From: HGM10611 sp964384805
Lineage (GTDB): Bacteria; Bacillota_I; Bacilli_A; ML615J-28; CAG-313
NCBI GenBank assembly: GCA_964384805.1
Contig: CAYLLO010000035.1
Span: forward strand, 1-13,460
DNA length: 13,460 bases
Direction of reading: 5' to 3'
The notes under the pieces were generated by a model. It was not told where the DNA came from and made no database searches. It saw nothing but the letters and a program-made list of their open reading frames with translations. Below, piece after piece: positions 1-7,746 of the stretch (positions are counted from its first letter, which is position 1; each line of letters starts with the position of its first letter). Made by a program: the position numbers and the translations under genes.

Positions 1-26
1 TCTCTTTTCTTTTAATTTATATATAT

Positions 27-55
27 ATTATAATATAAATTTTTAAAAATATCAA
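27..55 (-). promoter_or_regulatory. sigma-A type promoter for a gene beyond the left edge
   Basis: On the minus strand TTGATA (50-55) is separated by 17 bases from TATAAT (27-32), in very AT-rich DNA. It points left, so it should drive a gene outside the window. The stretch 56-115, between this promoter and the stop of the last operon gene, shows no clear terminator hairpin. Confidence 0.6.
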
Positions 56-115
56 TTTTTTGTACAAAAGTATAGAGGAATAAAAATAGTTAGAGGCAGA
101 TAAAAATTTAGGATA

Positions 116-460
116 TCATAAATCATAGGCATTTCCCTCTTTAAACACTACTTTTATATCTTTTTGTAAATATTGTTTACCATTAATAAAAGCTGTTAAA
201 TAATACTCTTCAGTTTCATAATTATAAATTATGAAAAATACTGTTGATTTATAAGATAATATATCTAAAAATAATTTTATATCACTAATAGTTGGAGAAA
301 TAATTTCTCTATCAGTAAAATAACCAAACACATTTGCTTCTTCTGGCTCAGAAGTTCTTTTTATCCAATTAAAAGTATCTTCGTTTATGGTTTCTAATAT
401 TCCATAAAAAAACATAGAAGACATTTGTAATACTTCTGGTTCAATATATAAAGTAATCAT
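116..460 (-). CDS. unknown 114-aa protein, last gene of the operon
   Basis: I do not recognise this protein. It starts MITLYIEPE and is a small soluble acidic protein with alternating hydrophobic stretches and no signal peptide or membrane segment. The ATG at 460 overlaps the TAA of the preceding gene (TAATG), and an AAAAAGG stretch lies about 9 bases upstream, so translation is probably coupled. It ends in TGA at 116-118. Both this protein and the 122-aa protein before the repeat protein begin MIT and look rich in beta strands, but I see no convincing homology. Its place at the end of the radical SAM operon suggests an accessory role only. Confidence 0.75.
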   Translation of the reverse strand: MITLYIEPEVLQMSSMFFYGILETINEDTFNWIKRTSEPEEANVFGYFTDREIISPTISDIKLFLDILSYKSTVFFIIYNYETEEYYLTAFINGKQYLQKDIKVVFKEGNAYDL

Positions 461-819
461 TACGGTCTACCTTTTTCCAAATAGGGTTCTCCATAATTAT
501 ACATGGGAGAATCTGGACATATTGTTCTAAAAGAAAAGCAAGTTCTTAACTGTTCACTTAATTCTTCATAAAAATAAGGCTGATTATAAATACGGTTATT
601 GGTTGGAAAAGATTTTGCAACTTGTTCTAAATCAGCACAGCCTTTGTTTATAATTCTAATAACTTCTTGAAGAATTTTATCGTCTTGAATTTTATCAGGT
701 TCATTTATTAAATGAGATAAGATTTTAAATGTTGTTTGATAGTTCTTGAGATTCTTCTGGTCGAAGTTCTGATTGAGCTTCTATAACATTCTCACTATCT
801 GCTGGTTTTCCGTCATCAT
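460..819 (-). CDS. unknown 119-aa protein with in-frame TAG at codon 13
   Basis: A frame open from 819 to TAA at 460-462, apart from one TAG at 781-783. It begins ATGATGACG (819-811) with a Shine-Dalgarno AAAGGAG (829-835) nine bases upstream, inside the 3' end of the radical SAM gene. The first codons give MMTENQQIVRML, then TAG, then 106 sense codons. Downstream of the TAG there is no ATG, GTG or TTG until near the C-terminus, so under the standard code the gene has no usable start. With TAG as Gln the N-terminus reads naturally as a helix (VRMLQKLNQNF). The product is mostly helical, with cysteines in GCADL, RTCFSF and TICPD; family unknown. The overlap with the preceding gene is about 95 bases. 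An alternative is a +1 frameshift fusion to the radical SAM protein. Confidence 0.65.
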
Positions 820-2275
820 TTAACCTTTCTCCTTTCTCATTATAATGATAGTTTTGACATTGAGATAATTCTATTAATTTAACATGACTTCTATTTTCAT
901 AATTAATATATTTATTTTTAATTGCAGAAGCGATTAAACCTGTGTCATTGTATAAATTTATTAGAAAAGCAAATTTTGCTTTAAACAAATCGCATACGGT
1001 TTGACAATGCATTAAAATATCTCCTGCGTTTTCAAATTGGCTACCAAAACAACCTTTAATACAAACAGTATTAAATAAACAGTCTACACATTGAGGTTGA
1101 TTGCTATCTTTTAAATCTCTAATTCCGATATAAGCATCTAAGTTATGAGGAATAAAATCTACAATATGCTCATTATCTTCATCGGCAATAAAGAAACAAG
1201 GAGTAAATAAAATATAGCTAGTTCTATGACACAATGATATGGATAAATTATTACAATTAAACATTACTGTTGACTGTAGACTACAACTTGTTTTTTCGGA
1301 TTTCCCTGCTAAAGAACTTACCTCTCTAATATCAATTATATCATAGTTAGTAGCCGCTGGCAGAGTATTTTCTTTTTTACCATCTCCAATAAACATTGAA
1401 TAAGCTAAATTATCAATGTTCCCTCCGCACATTTCTAATCTTTTATCAAAAATATGCTTTAAAAAATCTAAATATTTTTGAATTTTTTCAGGAGTCCAAT
1501 CATCATTTCGTACTTCGAGCATCATTGGCTCATATTCTTGCTTGGGATCTTGTTTTAACATTTCAATCCACCAATCATAATTTTGAATCCAATTTTCAAT
1601 ATTAGAAGCACTTACCATAGGATGATAACCACCTTGAGTTTGAATAATAAAATTAAAAATTTTATCAAAATACTCTTGAGTTAATTCTTCTTTTTCTCTA
1701 GTATTAGTACAATATAAACCATCAGTAGACCAAGAAAAACTAATAGTTACATTATATTCATTATGAAAATATTCTATTTTTTCTAATACTTGTTCTACTA
1801 GCTCAGGTTGTCGCACCACCCATTTCATATTATTAGGTACTATAAGAATAGTTTCGTTAAAAAAGACCTCTTCAGCAGATTGTTTTATTTCTTTAAAATA
1901 TTTATCTAATAAATTTAATACTTTAAAAAATAAGTTGGTAGAAAATAAATCTCCTCCAAATAATTCAAAGAAATAAGTATAACTGTGATTTTGTTTATAA
2001 ATATAATCTAAAAATAAATTTAAATTTGTTAAAATAGTTTTTTCAGAAGCATGCTCTGGGTATAGCTCGTCTCCTCTTTGAGCAATATAACAATATTCGC
2101 AACGTTGATCGCATTTAGTTTGAAGAATATATTCAATACCATTTTTCATAATATTATATCCTCCAATAGTACGATATCCTTTTAATAAATTATTGTCTAT
2201 ATAATATTGAAATAATTCTTTTTGTTGCTGAATAAATTTATTTGATTGACGCAAATCTTTAAGGTCTTCTCTCAT
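725..2275 (-). CDS. radical SAM/SPASM-like maturase (516 aa)
   Basis: A radical SAM enzyme: it should bind a 4Fe-4S cluster and cleave S-adenosylmethionine to a 5'-deoxyadenosyl radical. The CxxxCxxC motif is C55-C59-C62 (KCDQRCEYCY). A GGD at the second strand (ELFGGD) stands for the usual GGEP, and WSTDG follows in the barrel. Near the C-terminus, about C396, C399, C405, C409, C424 and C428 form a SPASM-type pattern (CVDCLFNTVCIKGC, then HCQTVC) that should hold auxiliary clusters, as in peptide-modifying maturases. The last 35 residues are low-complexity and acidic. ATG at 2275 was chosen over TTG at 2278 because AGGAG lies about 9 bases upstream. It overlaps the stop of the first radical SAM gene. 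The substrate is unknown; the repeat protein two genes upstream is the obvious candidate. Confidence 0.88.
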   Translation of the reverse strand: MREDLKDLRQSNKFIQQQKELFQYYIDNNLLKGYRTIGGYNIMKNGIEYILQTKCDQRCEYCYIAQRGDELYPEHASEKTILTNLNLFLDYIYKQNHSYTYFFELFGGDLFSTNLFFKVLNLLDKYFKEIKQSAEEVFFNETILIVPNNMKWVVRQPELVEQVLEKIEYFHNEYNVTISFSWSTDGLYCTNTREKEELTQEYFDKIFNFIIQTQGGYHPMVSASNIENWIQNYDWWIEMLKQDPKQEYEPMMLEVRNDDWTPEKIQKYLDFLKHIFDKRLEMCGGNIDNLAYSMFIGDGKKENTLPAATNYDIIDIREVSSLAGKSEKTSCSLQSTVMFNCNNLSISLCHRTSYILFTPCFFIADEDNEHIVDFIPHNLDAYIGIRDLKDSNQPQCVDCLFNTVCIKGCFGSQFENAGDILMHCQTVCDLFKAKFAFLINLYNDTGLIASAIKNKYINYENRSHVKLIELSQCQNYHYNEKGERLNDDGKPADSENVIEAQSELRPEESQELSNNI

Positions 2276-3767
2276 CAAATCTATCTCCTTTTGCTCTTAA
2301 TTCAAAATTAATCATTTGTTCTGCCCTATCTAGTAATCCATTACAAAAATATCTAATTTGAAGAACAGAATGCATTAAGATAGAACCAGTAGTAGTAATA
2401 AGATTATAATAGCAACACTCAGATGCTGCAATTAAAAAAGCATGCCGTTTTATCTTATCTAAATCTTTTGCATAACTACCATCAATTTGACCTATTTGCG
2501 CAAGCATAAACATCATATTACAGATCATGTTTACCATCATCCGCATATTATTTTGCTCTGCAGATTGGAACGCCCATCCTAACGCTTGATCAATCTCTTC
2601 ATCTGTTCCTGTAATTAAATTTACAATTTCATTTTTTAATGATTGTTTTCTACCTAAATCAGAAATAGAATTAGAATAATTAGTAGGCTTATCATAAATT
2701 TTATTATAAGCATCAAACATTAAATTTTGACAGCTTACCATAGTTCCATCATACATAATTTTTAAGTCTTGAAGCATAGTTCCGCAAAAATCTGTATGAT
2801 AAGTTTGTTGAATATTATGGTCTCCCTCTAAAAATCTATTTACATAATCATTTAAATCTAAAGCACCAATTCTTTTTAAGGTATCTGGTAAAGTATGTAC
2901 ATAGCATCCTATAATATTTGCACTCATATCTATCGGAAACGGATGCTCATCAAAATAAATATATTTAGAACGATTAATCATTAAGAATTTATCAACCTTA
3001 TTCATTGCATTAACTAAATCAACACCGTCTTGAGTTGTAGCATATGACCCATTCATATATTGAAAAGTTACTGGCTGCAAATGAATATTTTTATTTATAT
3101 CATATGGACGAATTCGTGCATATAGGTCTTCAATATCATCAAAGAAAAGTTTTATATTATTTTCATTTTCTAAAAAACAATTAACTAAATAATTAGACAT
3201 AACTAAATGAAGATTAAAATCTAAATGAATATGTTCTAACCTTACATTAGATAATTTTTTCATAATATTAGTTAAGTTATTCTTAACAATATTTATTTTT
3301 CCACCTCTTGCGGATTCTTCTGCTAAACCATCATAAGATACTTGTATAACAACATCTACATTATGGTCTAAAAAACCGTCTAATATTGTAATAAATTCAT
3401 AAAATAAATCATCTATTGTCGTTAGCATACAATTAGTAGAAAACATCACATAATTAATATTATAAAAAGTTTTAAACCAATCTTGCATTACAGGAATAAA
3501 ATATTGCAACATTAGAGTTGGTTCTTGACCCCATATTTCTAAAGCTGTAATATCTGCAAAAGGAGTTTCTAGTCTTTGTAGAGATTTTTTTACATTAGAT
3601 AAATATTCCCCATTTATTAAAGCTTCATTGGTTTTATTAGCAAATTCTTCAATAATAGAAGCCTCAGCATTTTGATGTATTAAACAATATTTACAATTTA
3701 AATTACATTTTACCGCAGATTCTAAACTTATTTTATAAATATGCGTTTTATCAATATTTTTAATCAT
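2259..3767 (-). CDS. radical SAM enzyme (502 aa)
   Basis: A second, divergent radical SAM protein. C21-C25-C28 (KCNLNCKYCL) is the cluster motif. GQEP (IWGQEP) replaces GGEP, and SYDG with a following ARGG matches the mid-barrel SAM/substrate region of SPASM-type maturases. A later CGTM (C328), MYDGTMVSC (C346) resembles the first half of a SPASM or twitch domain. The last 150 residues are helical, with Met-rich stretches (NMRMMVNMICNMMFML) and Cys pairs, unlike standard anSME enzymes. The ATG at 3767 has AAGGAG about 5 bases upstream and follows the repeat protein by only 9 bases. Two enzymes with different C-termini suggest either sequential steps or a heteromer. Confidence 0.87.
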   Translation of the reverse strand: MIKNIDKTHIYKISLESAVKCNLNCKYCLIHQNAEASIIEEFANKTNEALINGEYLSNVKKSLQRLETPFADITALEIWGQEPTLMLQYFIPVMQDWFKTFYNINYVMFSTNCMLTTIDDLFYEFITILDGFLDHNVDVVIQVSYDGLAEESARGGKINIVKNNLTNIMKKLSNVRLEHIHLDFNLHLVMSNYLVNCFLENENNIKLFFDDIEDLYARIRPYDINKNIHLQPVTFQYMNGSYATTQDGVDLVNAMNKVDKFLMINRSKYIYFDEHPFPIDMSANIIGCYVHTLPDTLKRIGALDLNDYVNRFLEGDHNIQQTYHTDFCGTMLQDLKIMYDGTMVSCQNLMFDAYNKIYDKPTNYSNSISDLGRKQSLKNEIVNLITGTDEEIDQALGWAFQSAEQNNMRMMVNMICNMMFMLAQIGQIDGSYAKDLDKIKRHAFLIAASECCYYNLITTTGSILMHSVLQIRYFCNGLLDRAEQMINFELRAKGDRFDERRP

Positions 3768-3776
3768 TAAAACTCC

Positions 3777-4604
3777 TTAAAAACTTATACAATTACTATG
3801 AATTACATAAGTTAAATTATCTATTTCTATCAAAGGGGTAGTTTCTGCTACGCTACCTGGCATAGCTGAAGGTAAATTTTCTACACTAGCATTATATTGG
3901 ATATGTGTATTAGAAGACATATTGCTTAAAATTTCTCTTAAAGCATTAACTTGATCCGCAAAAGCTAAATCAGTAGAATTATCTGGTACTTCTATGGTAG
4001 ACATACCGTACTTTTCATTTATAATATTTATATTATTATAAATTGGTACAATATCATTCCAAGTAATTTTAGTTCCAGGATTAAAAGTTTCTAATGTTCC
4101 TTCAGTAAAAGATTTAAAAGCAAAATTAGTTACTGAACTAAAACTAAATCCACAGCTTCTAAATGAACAAGGAACGAATCCGCAAACATCAAAACTAAAA
4201 GTAAAATTTGCAGATGGAAAAGTAAAATATCCAAAATTGCCACTAGGAAAAGCAAATACTGCAGAATTAATAGGGTCTGAACCCAGAGTCTCATATGTAG
4301 TGCAACCACTAAAAGTGCAAGCCCATCCATTGTTTCTGCTTGCAGTAAAACTTCTAAAACCAAAATTTCCCGCAGGAAAACTGAAGTCTTGAAAATTAGA
4401 GCTTGGAAAACTAAATCTATCAAAACTAAAGTTAGAGCTTGGGAAACTAAATCTACTAAAACTAAAATTAGAACTTGGGAAACTAAAGTTTCTAAAATTA
4501 CTTGAAGGAAAACTAAAAGATGCTAATGAAATACCTTCATCAACTCCACCTCGAGGTAGTTCTAAACCAAAAGAACTATTTAGCAGAGTTTCATATAATC
4601 CCAT
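3777..4604 (-). CDS. Phe-rich repeat protein, candidate substrate of the radical SAM pair
   Basis: A 275-aa protein with eight copies of F-[SAT]-F-P-[SA]-[SGA]-N-F at residues 30, 40, 52, 64, 74, 117, 127 and a degenerate stretch beyond 134. Spacing is 10-12 residues, with short linkers such as RN, SFSR, SFDR, QD. Cysteines cluster in the interruption (ACTFSGC, about 96-101) and after the repeats (VCGFVPCSFRSC, about 141-151). Residues 170-275 are different: KITWNDIVPIYNNIN and the stretch after it resemble C-terminal regions of phage tail or fibre proteins (from memory, weak). Aromatic residues at alternating positions would suit a beta-solenoid with Phe ladders. Equally, repeated short cores before two radical SAM genes resemble a multi-core modified-peptide precursor. 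The ATG at 4604 has AAGGAG at good spacing. Confidence 0.7.
   Translation of the reverse strand: MGLYETLLNSSFGLELPRGGVDEGISLASFSFPSSNFRNFSFPSSNFSFSRFSFPSSNFSFDRFSFPSSNFQDFSFPAGNFGFRSFTASRNNGWACTFSGCTTYETLGSDPINSAVFAFPSGNFGYFTFPSANFTFSFDVCGFVPCSFRSCGFSFSSVTNFAFKSFTEGTLETFNPGTKITWNDIVPIYNNINIINEKYGMSTIEVPDNSTDLAFADQVNALREILSNMSSNTHIQYNASVENLPSAMPGSVAETTPLIEIDNLTYVIHSNCISF
4203..4517 (-). repeat. in-frame 30-36 bp repeats encoding FxFPxxNF
   Basis: DNA repeats inside the repeat protein: five near-identical FSFPSSNF/FSFPAGNF units at 4362-4517 and two more (FAFPSGNF, FTFPSANF) at 4203-4256. Units are 30 or 36 bases, always in frame, which suits expansion by slippage or recombination. Confidence 0.85.
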
Positions 4605-4606
4605 GA

Positions 4607-4975
4607 TTATTCTCCTTGAATTACAAATTCATGAACAAAAATAGAATCTGCATTTTCAATAATATCTACACTTTCTCTTAAATCTTTATTAAAACGAGTT
4701 TTTAATGATACATAATTTACTTTATTAAATTCTGCAATTTGATAAATAGTTTCATCTTCATTAATAAAGGAAACTTTTACGTTAGAAACTTCTGCTAAAA
4801 TTAAAGTATCTCTTAAAGATTTAAGCTGCTCATTAGCATCTCCGACATCATTTAAATCTAACAATTTAAATTGACTAAAATCATCATAAATTAATTCAAA
4901 TGATAATTTTTCTTGAGAATATATAAGTGTTTGAGCGGTATCATTTAAAGTATATTCAAATTTAAAAGTTATCAT
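4607..4975 (-). CDS. unknown 122-aa protein before the repeat protein
   Basis: Not recognised. Acidic, soluble, beta-rich appearance (MITFKFEYTLND, then VKVSFINEDETIYQIAEF), with no cysteine, signal peptide or membrane segment. The start is taken at ATG 4975, five bases after the TIM-barrel gene's TAA, with AGAGG upstream, rather than at TTG 4996. The stop is two bases before the ATG of the repeat protein, so the two are probably translated in step. That close pairing makes a chaperone, leader-binding or structural partner of the repeat protein possible, but this is inference from position. Confidence 0.72.
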   Translation of the reverse strand: MITFKFEYTLNDTAQTLIYSQEKLSFELIYDDFSQFKLLDLNDVGDANEQLKSLRDTLILAEVSNVKVSFINEDETIYQIAEFNKVNYVSLKTRFNKDLRESVDIIENADSIFVHEFVIQGE

Positions 4976-4977
4976 AT

Positions 4978-5853
4978 TTATTCCTCTCTTAAACAAAAAT
5001 CTATAACTAAATCGTGATACTCTGGCTTCACCATAAAATCACAATAAGTTAAAATAGCCATAATTGGTTCCCAAGTACGACCTTCTATTTTAAAATAATT
5101 AAAACCAAGAGGATAATAGTAATTAACTATATCTTCATAGGTTATATTTCGATGTTTATGTTTTGGGTCTAATGAATTTTCATAAATTAGACAATTTTGC
5201 ATTCTAAAAGTTTTCCCAAAATTTAAATGAGAAGCACTATTTAGTTCATAATGCCTTTTTCTTTGCGGACAGTTGTATCCACAAATTGGGTTAACTAACA
5301 ACTCTATTTTTCCTTTTTCTTCTGGCTTAAAAGATTCTAAGATTTTTTTATTTTTATTTAAATTATAATCTAAGCACACCATAAAAAAATTTTCATCTGC
5401 CAGTTCTTGTTTTACTAGTTCAAAATCTGTTAAACATTTAGTGGTAGATGAAATAAATTTATAATTAGGATAAATAGATTTTAAAAAATCTCGAAAATTA
5501 TTATCAGCAATAACTATTTCGTTTGAGTAATTAGAACCAAGAGAAGTGATAAGATGGCAAAAATGATTGTAGTAATCTTCTTCCTTTAACATACAATTAG
5601 TAAATACATATCTAATAGGAATGTTAAATTCTTCATTATAAATTTTAATACAACTTTCAACTTGTTCTATAGTTGCTTGCTTATAATGAGGAAAAATTCT
5701 TCCTCCATCCCAAATGCAAAATTGCGGATTACCATAAACTGCATTTATATTTATATCATCATAAAAAAAATTAGGATTTTTTCTTTTTATATCTAAAAAT
5801 CGCATATTTGTAGTGGCTAATTCATACATGCCTGGAATTGCAAAATTAATCAT
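4978..5853 (-). CDS. TIM-barrel, U32-peptidase-like protein (291 aa)
   Basis: Resembles the peptidase U32-like barrel family. Seen directly: NPICGYNCPQRKRHY (C191, C195, H201), a further C221, and FKIEGR (254-259), matching the Cys cluster plus KIEGR signature of U32 proteins; some characterised U32 members (the RlhA, TrhP and UbiU/UbiV type) act in hydroxylation and often carry a 4Fe-4S cluster. It is shorter than full-length U32 proteins and lacks their C-terminal part. Internal phrases (NIPIRYVFTN, FISSTTKCLTD, CLDYNLNKN) recall an uncharacterised family I associate with gut Firmicutes and their phages (memory, not checked). Start ATG 5853 overlaps the preceding TGA (ATGA), with AAGGAG upstream. 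The substrate is unknown; an oxygen-independent modification role beside two radical SAM enzymes is plausible. Confidence 0.75.
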   Translation of the reverse strand: MINFAIPGMYELATTNMRFLDIKRKNPNFFYDDININAVYGNPQFCIWDGGRIFPHYKQATIEQVESCIKIYNEEFNIPIRYVFTNCMLKEEDYYNHFCHLITSLGSNYSNEIVIADNNFRDFLKSIYPNYKFISSTTKCLTDFELVKQELADENFFMVCLDYNLNKNKKILESFKPEEKGKIELLVNPICGYNCPQRKRHYELNSASHLNFGKTFRMQNCLIYENSLDPKHKHRNITYEDIVNYYYPLGFNYFKIEGRTWEPIMAILTYCDFMVKPEYHDLVIDFCLREE

Positions 5854-6695
5854 CCTTTAAACTCCTTAATAACTTGATATTTATATTCATCTTTAATAAA
5901 ATAATCTACTAAAAAATAAAATAAATTATCCGAAGAAGAATTAACTACTTCCGCAAATTTATAATGAGTAAATCCCATTTTACGAAATTTATTATTAATA
6001 TCTTGTAATGTTATATTTATAAAACTATTTTCATAATTTTGTCTTTTTGGACATAATAAATAATGATTATCCTTACAAAAATTATAAATTTTTGCATCCA
6101 TTTCCATATGACAAGTTTCATATTTAGGACAATTTAAAGAACATAAATTATTTACAAATAATTCAATTTTTTCTGGATGCTTTAATTGTTTTAATTCAGA
6201 TAATGAAAAATGTTGAGGTAAAGTTACTATATCAAAAATACCTAAAGAGGTTAAGTTATTTATATCTTCAATAGATATATTTAAATTATTAGCATAAAAA
6301 TAAAAATGATATAATGGATATTTATTTCTTATATACTGTGCTAAATCAATATTATTTAATTCAATAATATTAGAACCATTCTCATTTATTTTTAATACTT
6401 GATTCATAAAAGCATCATGAAAATCTGACTTTTGTAAATAATAATTAGTACAATTAAATCGAATAGGAATATCACTAATATTTTCAAATTTAATTAAATC
6501 ATTATATAAAACTCCATCTCCAGAATTAATATTCCAACCACTTTTCCAATAAGCGTATGGAAAATTACCAGAAGTAGTAGAAAAAACCACTGGAATTTTA
6601 AAATATTTTTTTGTATTTTCTAATTGGCTTAAATTAAAAAAATAATTACTAATAGGTAAATGATAATAAAAATTTGGCAAATCAAAATATAACAT
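5850..6695 (-). CDS. divergent paralogue of the U32-like barrel (281 aa)
   Basis: Shares its layout with the next gene: an N-terminal F-x-[LI]-P segment, DIPIRFNCTNYYL against NIPIRYVFTNCML, a conserved YP before the middle strand, KIELFVNNLCSLNCP against KIELLVNPICGYNCP, and a C-terminal IKDEYKYQVI against VKPEYHDLVI. Cysteines are at about 185, 189, 195, 207 and 215. The KIEGR motif has decayed to YKFAEV (245-250), so one partner of a heterodimer may have lost a catalytic or substrate-binding feature, much as paired U32 proteins work together. It starts at ATG 6695, overlapping the upstream TAA; the Shine-Dalgarno is weak (TTAGGG), so coupling is likely. Confidence 0.7.
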   Translation of the reverse strand: MLYFDLPNFYYHLPISNYFFNLSQLENTKKYFKIPVVFSTTSGNFPYAYWKSGWNINSGDGVLYNDLIKFENISDIPIRFNCTNYYLQKSDFHDAFMNQVLKINENGSNIIELNNIDLAQYIRNKYPLYHFYFYANNLNISIEDINNLTSLGIFDIVTLPQHFSLSELKQLKHPEKIELFVNNLCSLNCPKYETCHMEMDAKIYNFCKDNHYLLCPKRQNYENSFINITLQDINNKFRKMGFTHYKFAEVVNSSSDNLFYFLVDYFIKDEYKYQVIKEFKG

Positions 6696-6970
6696 TAAAA
6701 CCCTAACTTTCTTAAATTACTACGCATTCTATCTAACTCTGCGGTTGTAAATTCCGTTTCTTGAACCTGCAGCTCAGGAGCTTCCCTTTTTGGAGGCGCA
6801 GCCTCCAAAAAACTCTTCGGGCAAGTCATGGTTAGAGCTATCTGCACTCTTTCGCCGCCATCATCTGCCCAAACATAATACTTTTTATCTGCTTCTCCTA
6901 CATAGTCATTTCCGAATGCTTCTTGTAATTTTTTTGCAACATTAACTTTAGCGGTGTTTCCTCTGGGCAT
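6695..6970 (-). CDS. unknown 91-aa protein
   Basis: Begins MPRGNTAKVNVAKKL at ATG 6970, chosen because AAGGAGA lies 7-9 bases upstream; an in-frame TTG at 6988 would add six residues without a good site. A compact N-terminal part (FGNDYVGEADKKYYVW, then DDGGERVQIALTMTC) looks like a small folded phage-type domain. A Pro/Glu-rich linker follows, encoded by a perfect 11-bp hairpin (6787-6811), then a basic helical tail. It overlaps the peptidase gene by 23 bases. Function unknown. Confidence 0.7.
   Translation of the reverse strand: MPRGNTAKVNVAKKLQEAFGNDYVGEADKKYYVWADDGGERVQIALTMTCPKSFLEAAPPKREAPELQVQETEFTTAELDRMRSNLRKLGF
6787..6811. repeat. coding hairpin, 11-bp stem, GCA loop
   Basis: Arms 6787-6797 and 6801-6811 are perfect complements around loop GCA on the plus strand. 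It encodes the LEAAPPK linker of the 91-aa protein. Confidence 0.85.
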
Positions 6971-7673
6971 TTTGAACTCTCCTTTCAAATTTATAAAATT
7001 TACTTTTATTAGCTGACGCTAACAATTTTTTAACTTTAAGCAAAGTTTCATACCAATGCTCAAGGTTCAGGTACTCTGATGGGGTATGCTCGTAATAATA
7101 ACCTATACTAAGGTTTACGCCAGCTATTCCCCATGCAGGACAGAGTATATAGATATCTGTAAATGTACCTATTTGTTCTTGGAAACCAAAAGAAAGAATA
7201 TAAGAGGTGAAGGATTTGTTAGCACATTGATAAAATACTGCATCATCGAAGCCAGCTCTATCTAATTCTATAAGGTATTTGAGGTTTGCGGGATTCACCT
7301 CTTTAGCGAGAGCCTGTGCACCCCACGCACCAGTTTCTTCGCCTCGTGTAAAAAAGATAGTAGGACGAAGCTTAGTTTCCATAATGATAGCTAAAATCAT
7401 TGCGACACCAGCTCTATCATCGTAACCGCCATTACATTCTGTGAACATTATCTTTTGCGGCTCGTCGTAATAGTTTGCGGAAGCCTGGACTGTGTCGGTA
7501 TGAGCCACCAGTCCTACAGGAGTGGTGCCAGCCGCATAAATGTAGTTAGCGGTCTTCCGCACATCTGAATAGCCGTGGGCTTTAAGGATTGAGGATAGGG
7601 AATTAAATAGGGCTTCTTCAGATGTTTTTGTGATGTTGTCTATTAATTTTACATATTTATCAAAGTTCTTCAC
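6948..7673 (-). CDS. M20/M42-like zinc metallopeptidase (241 aa)
   Basis: A di-zinc aminopeptidase-type fold. Seen in order: VAHTD (H58, D60), GYDDRAG (D85/D86, bridging ligand), RGEETGAWG (catalytic E112 and ligand E113), IELDRAG (D138) and YYEHTPSEY (H196). This complete ligand set matches the M20/M42 clan of peptidases. At 241 residues it lacks the lid or dimerisation domain of most M20/M42 enzymes, so it is a minimal version. The start is GTG at 7673 with GAGGAG about 8 bases upstream; the ATG one base earlier is out of frame. It is the first gene behind a promoter at 7699-7727 and heads the radical SAM operon, so it might trim a peptide product or act on host peptides. That role is inferred. 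Confidence 0.82.
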   Translation of the reverse strand: MKNFDKYVKLIDNITKTSEEALFNSLSSILKAHGYSDVRKTANYIYAAGTTPVGLVAHTDTVQASANYYDEPQKIMFTECNGGYDDRAGVAMILAIIMETKLRPTIFFTRGEETGAWGAQALAKEVNPANLKYLIELDRAGFDDAVFYQCANKSFTSYILSFGFQEQIGTFTDIYILCPAWGIAGVNLSIGYYYEHTPSEYLNLEHWYETLLKVKKLLASANKSKFYKFERRVQNAQRKHR

Positions 7674-7698
7674 ATTTTTTCTCCTCTTTTTTTATTTT

Positions 7699-7727
7699 AT
7701 TATATCATAAAATTTTATATAATTCAA
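7699..7727 (-). promoter_or_regulatory. sigma-A type promoter of the ten-gene operon
   Basis: TTGAAT (7722-7727), 17 bases, TATAAT (7699-7704) on the minus strand, about 26 bases before the GTG of the peptidase gene. No comparable promoter or terminator is seen among the overlapping genes down to 116. Confidence 0.7.
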
Positions 7728-7746
7728 TTTTTTAGACGAAACAGTT

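Noticed and set aside
1396..1605. Plus-strand ORF inside the radical SAM gene
   Set aside because: Lies opposite a well-supported gene, has no ribosome site, and its sequence is the antisense of conserved coding DNA.
4130..4423. Minus-strand ORF in another frame of the repeat protein
   Set aside because: A Leu/Val-rich by-product of reading the Phe repeats out of frame.
3777..4604. Diversity-generating retroelement target
   Set aside because: No reverse transcriptase or template repeat is visible, and the repeat units are conserved rather than hypervariable.
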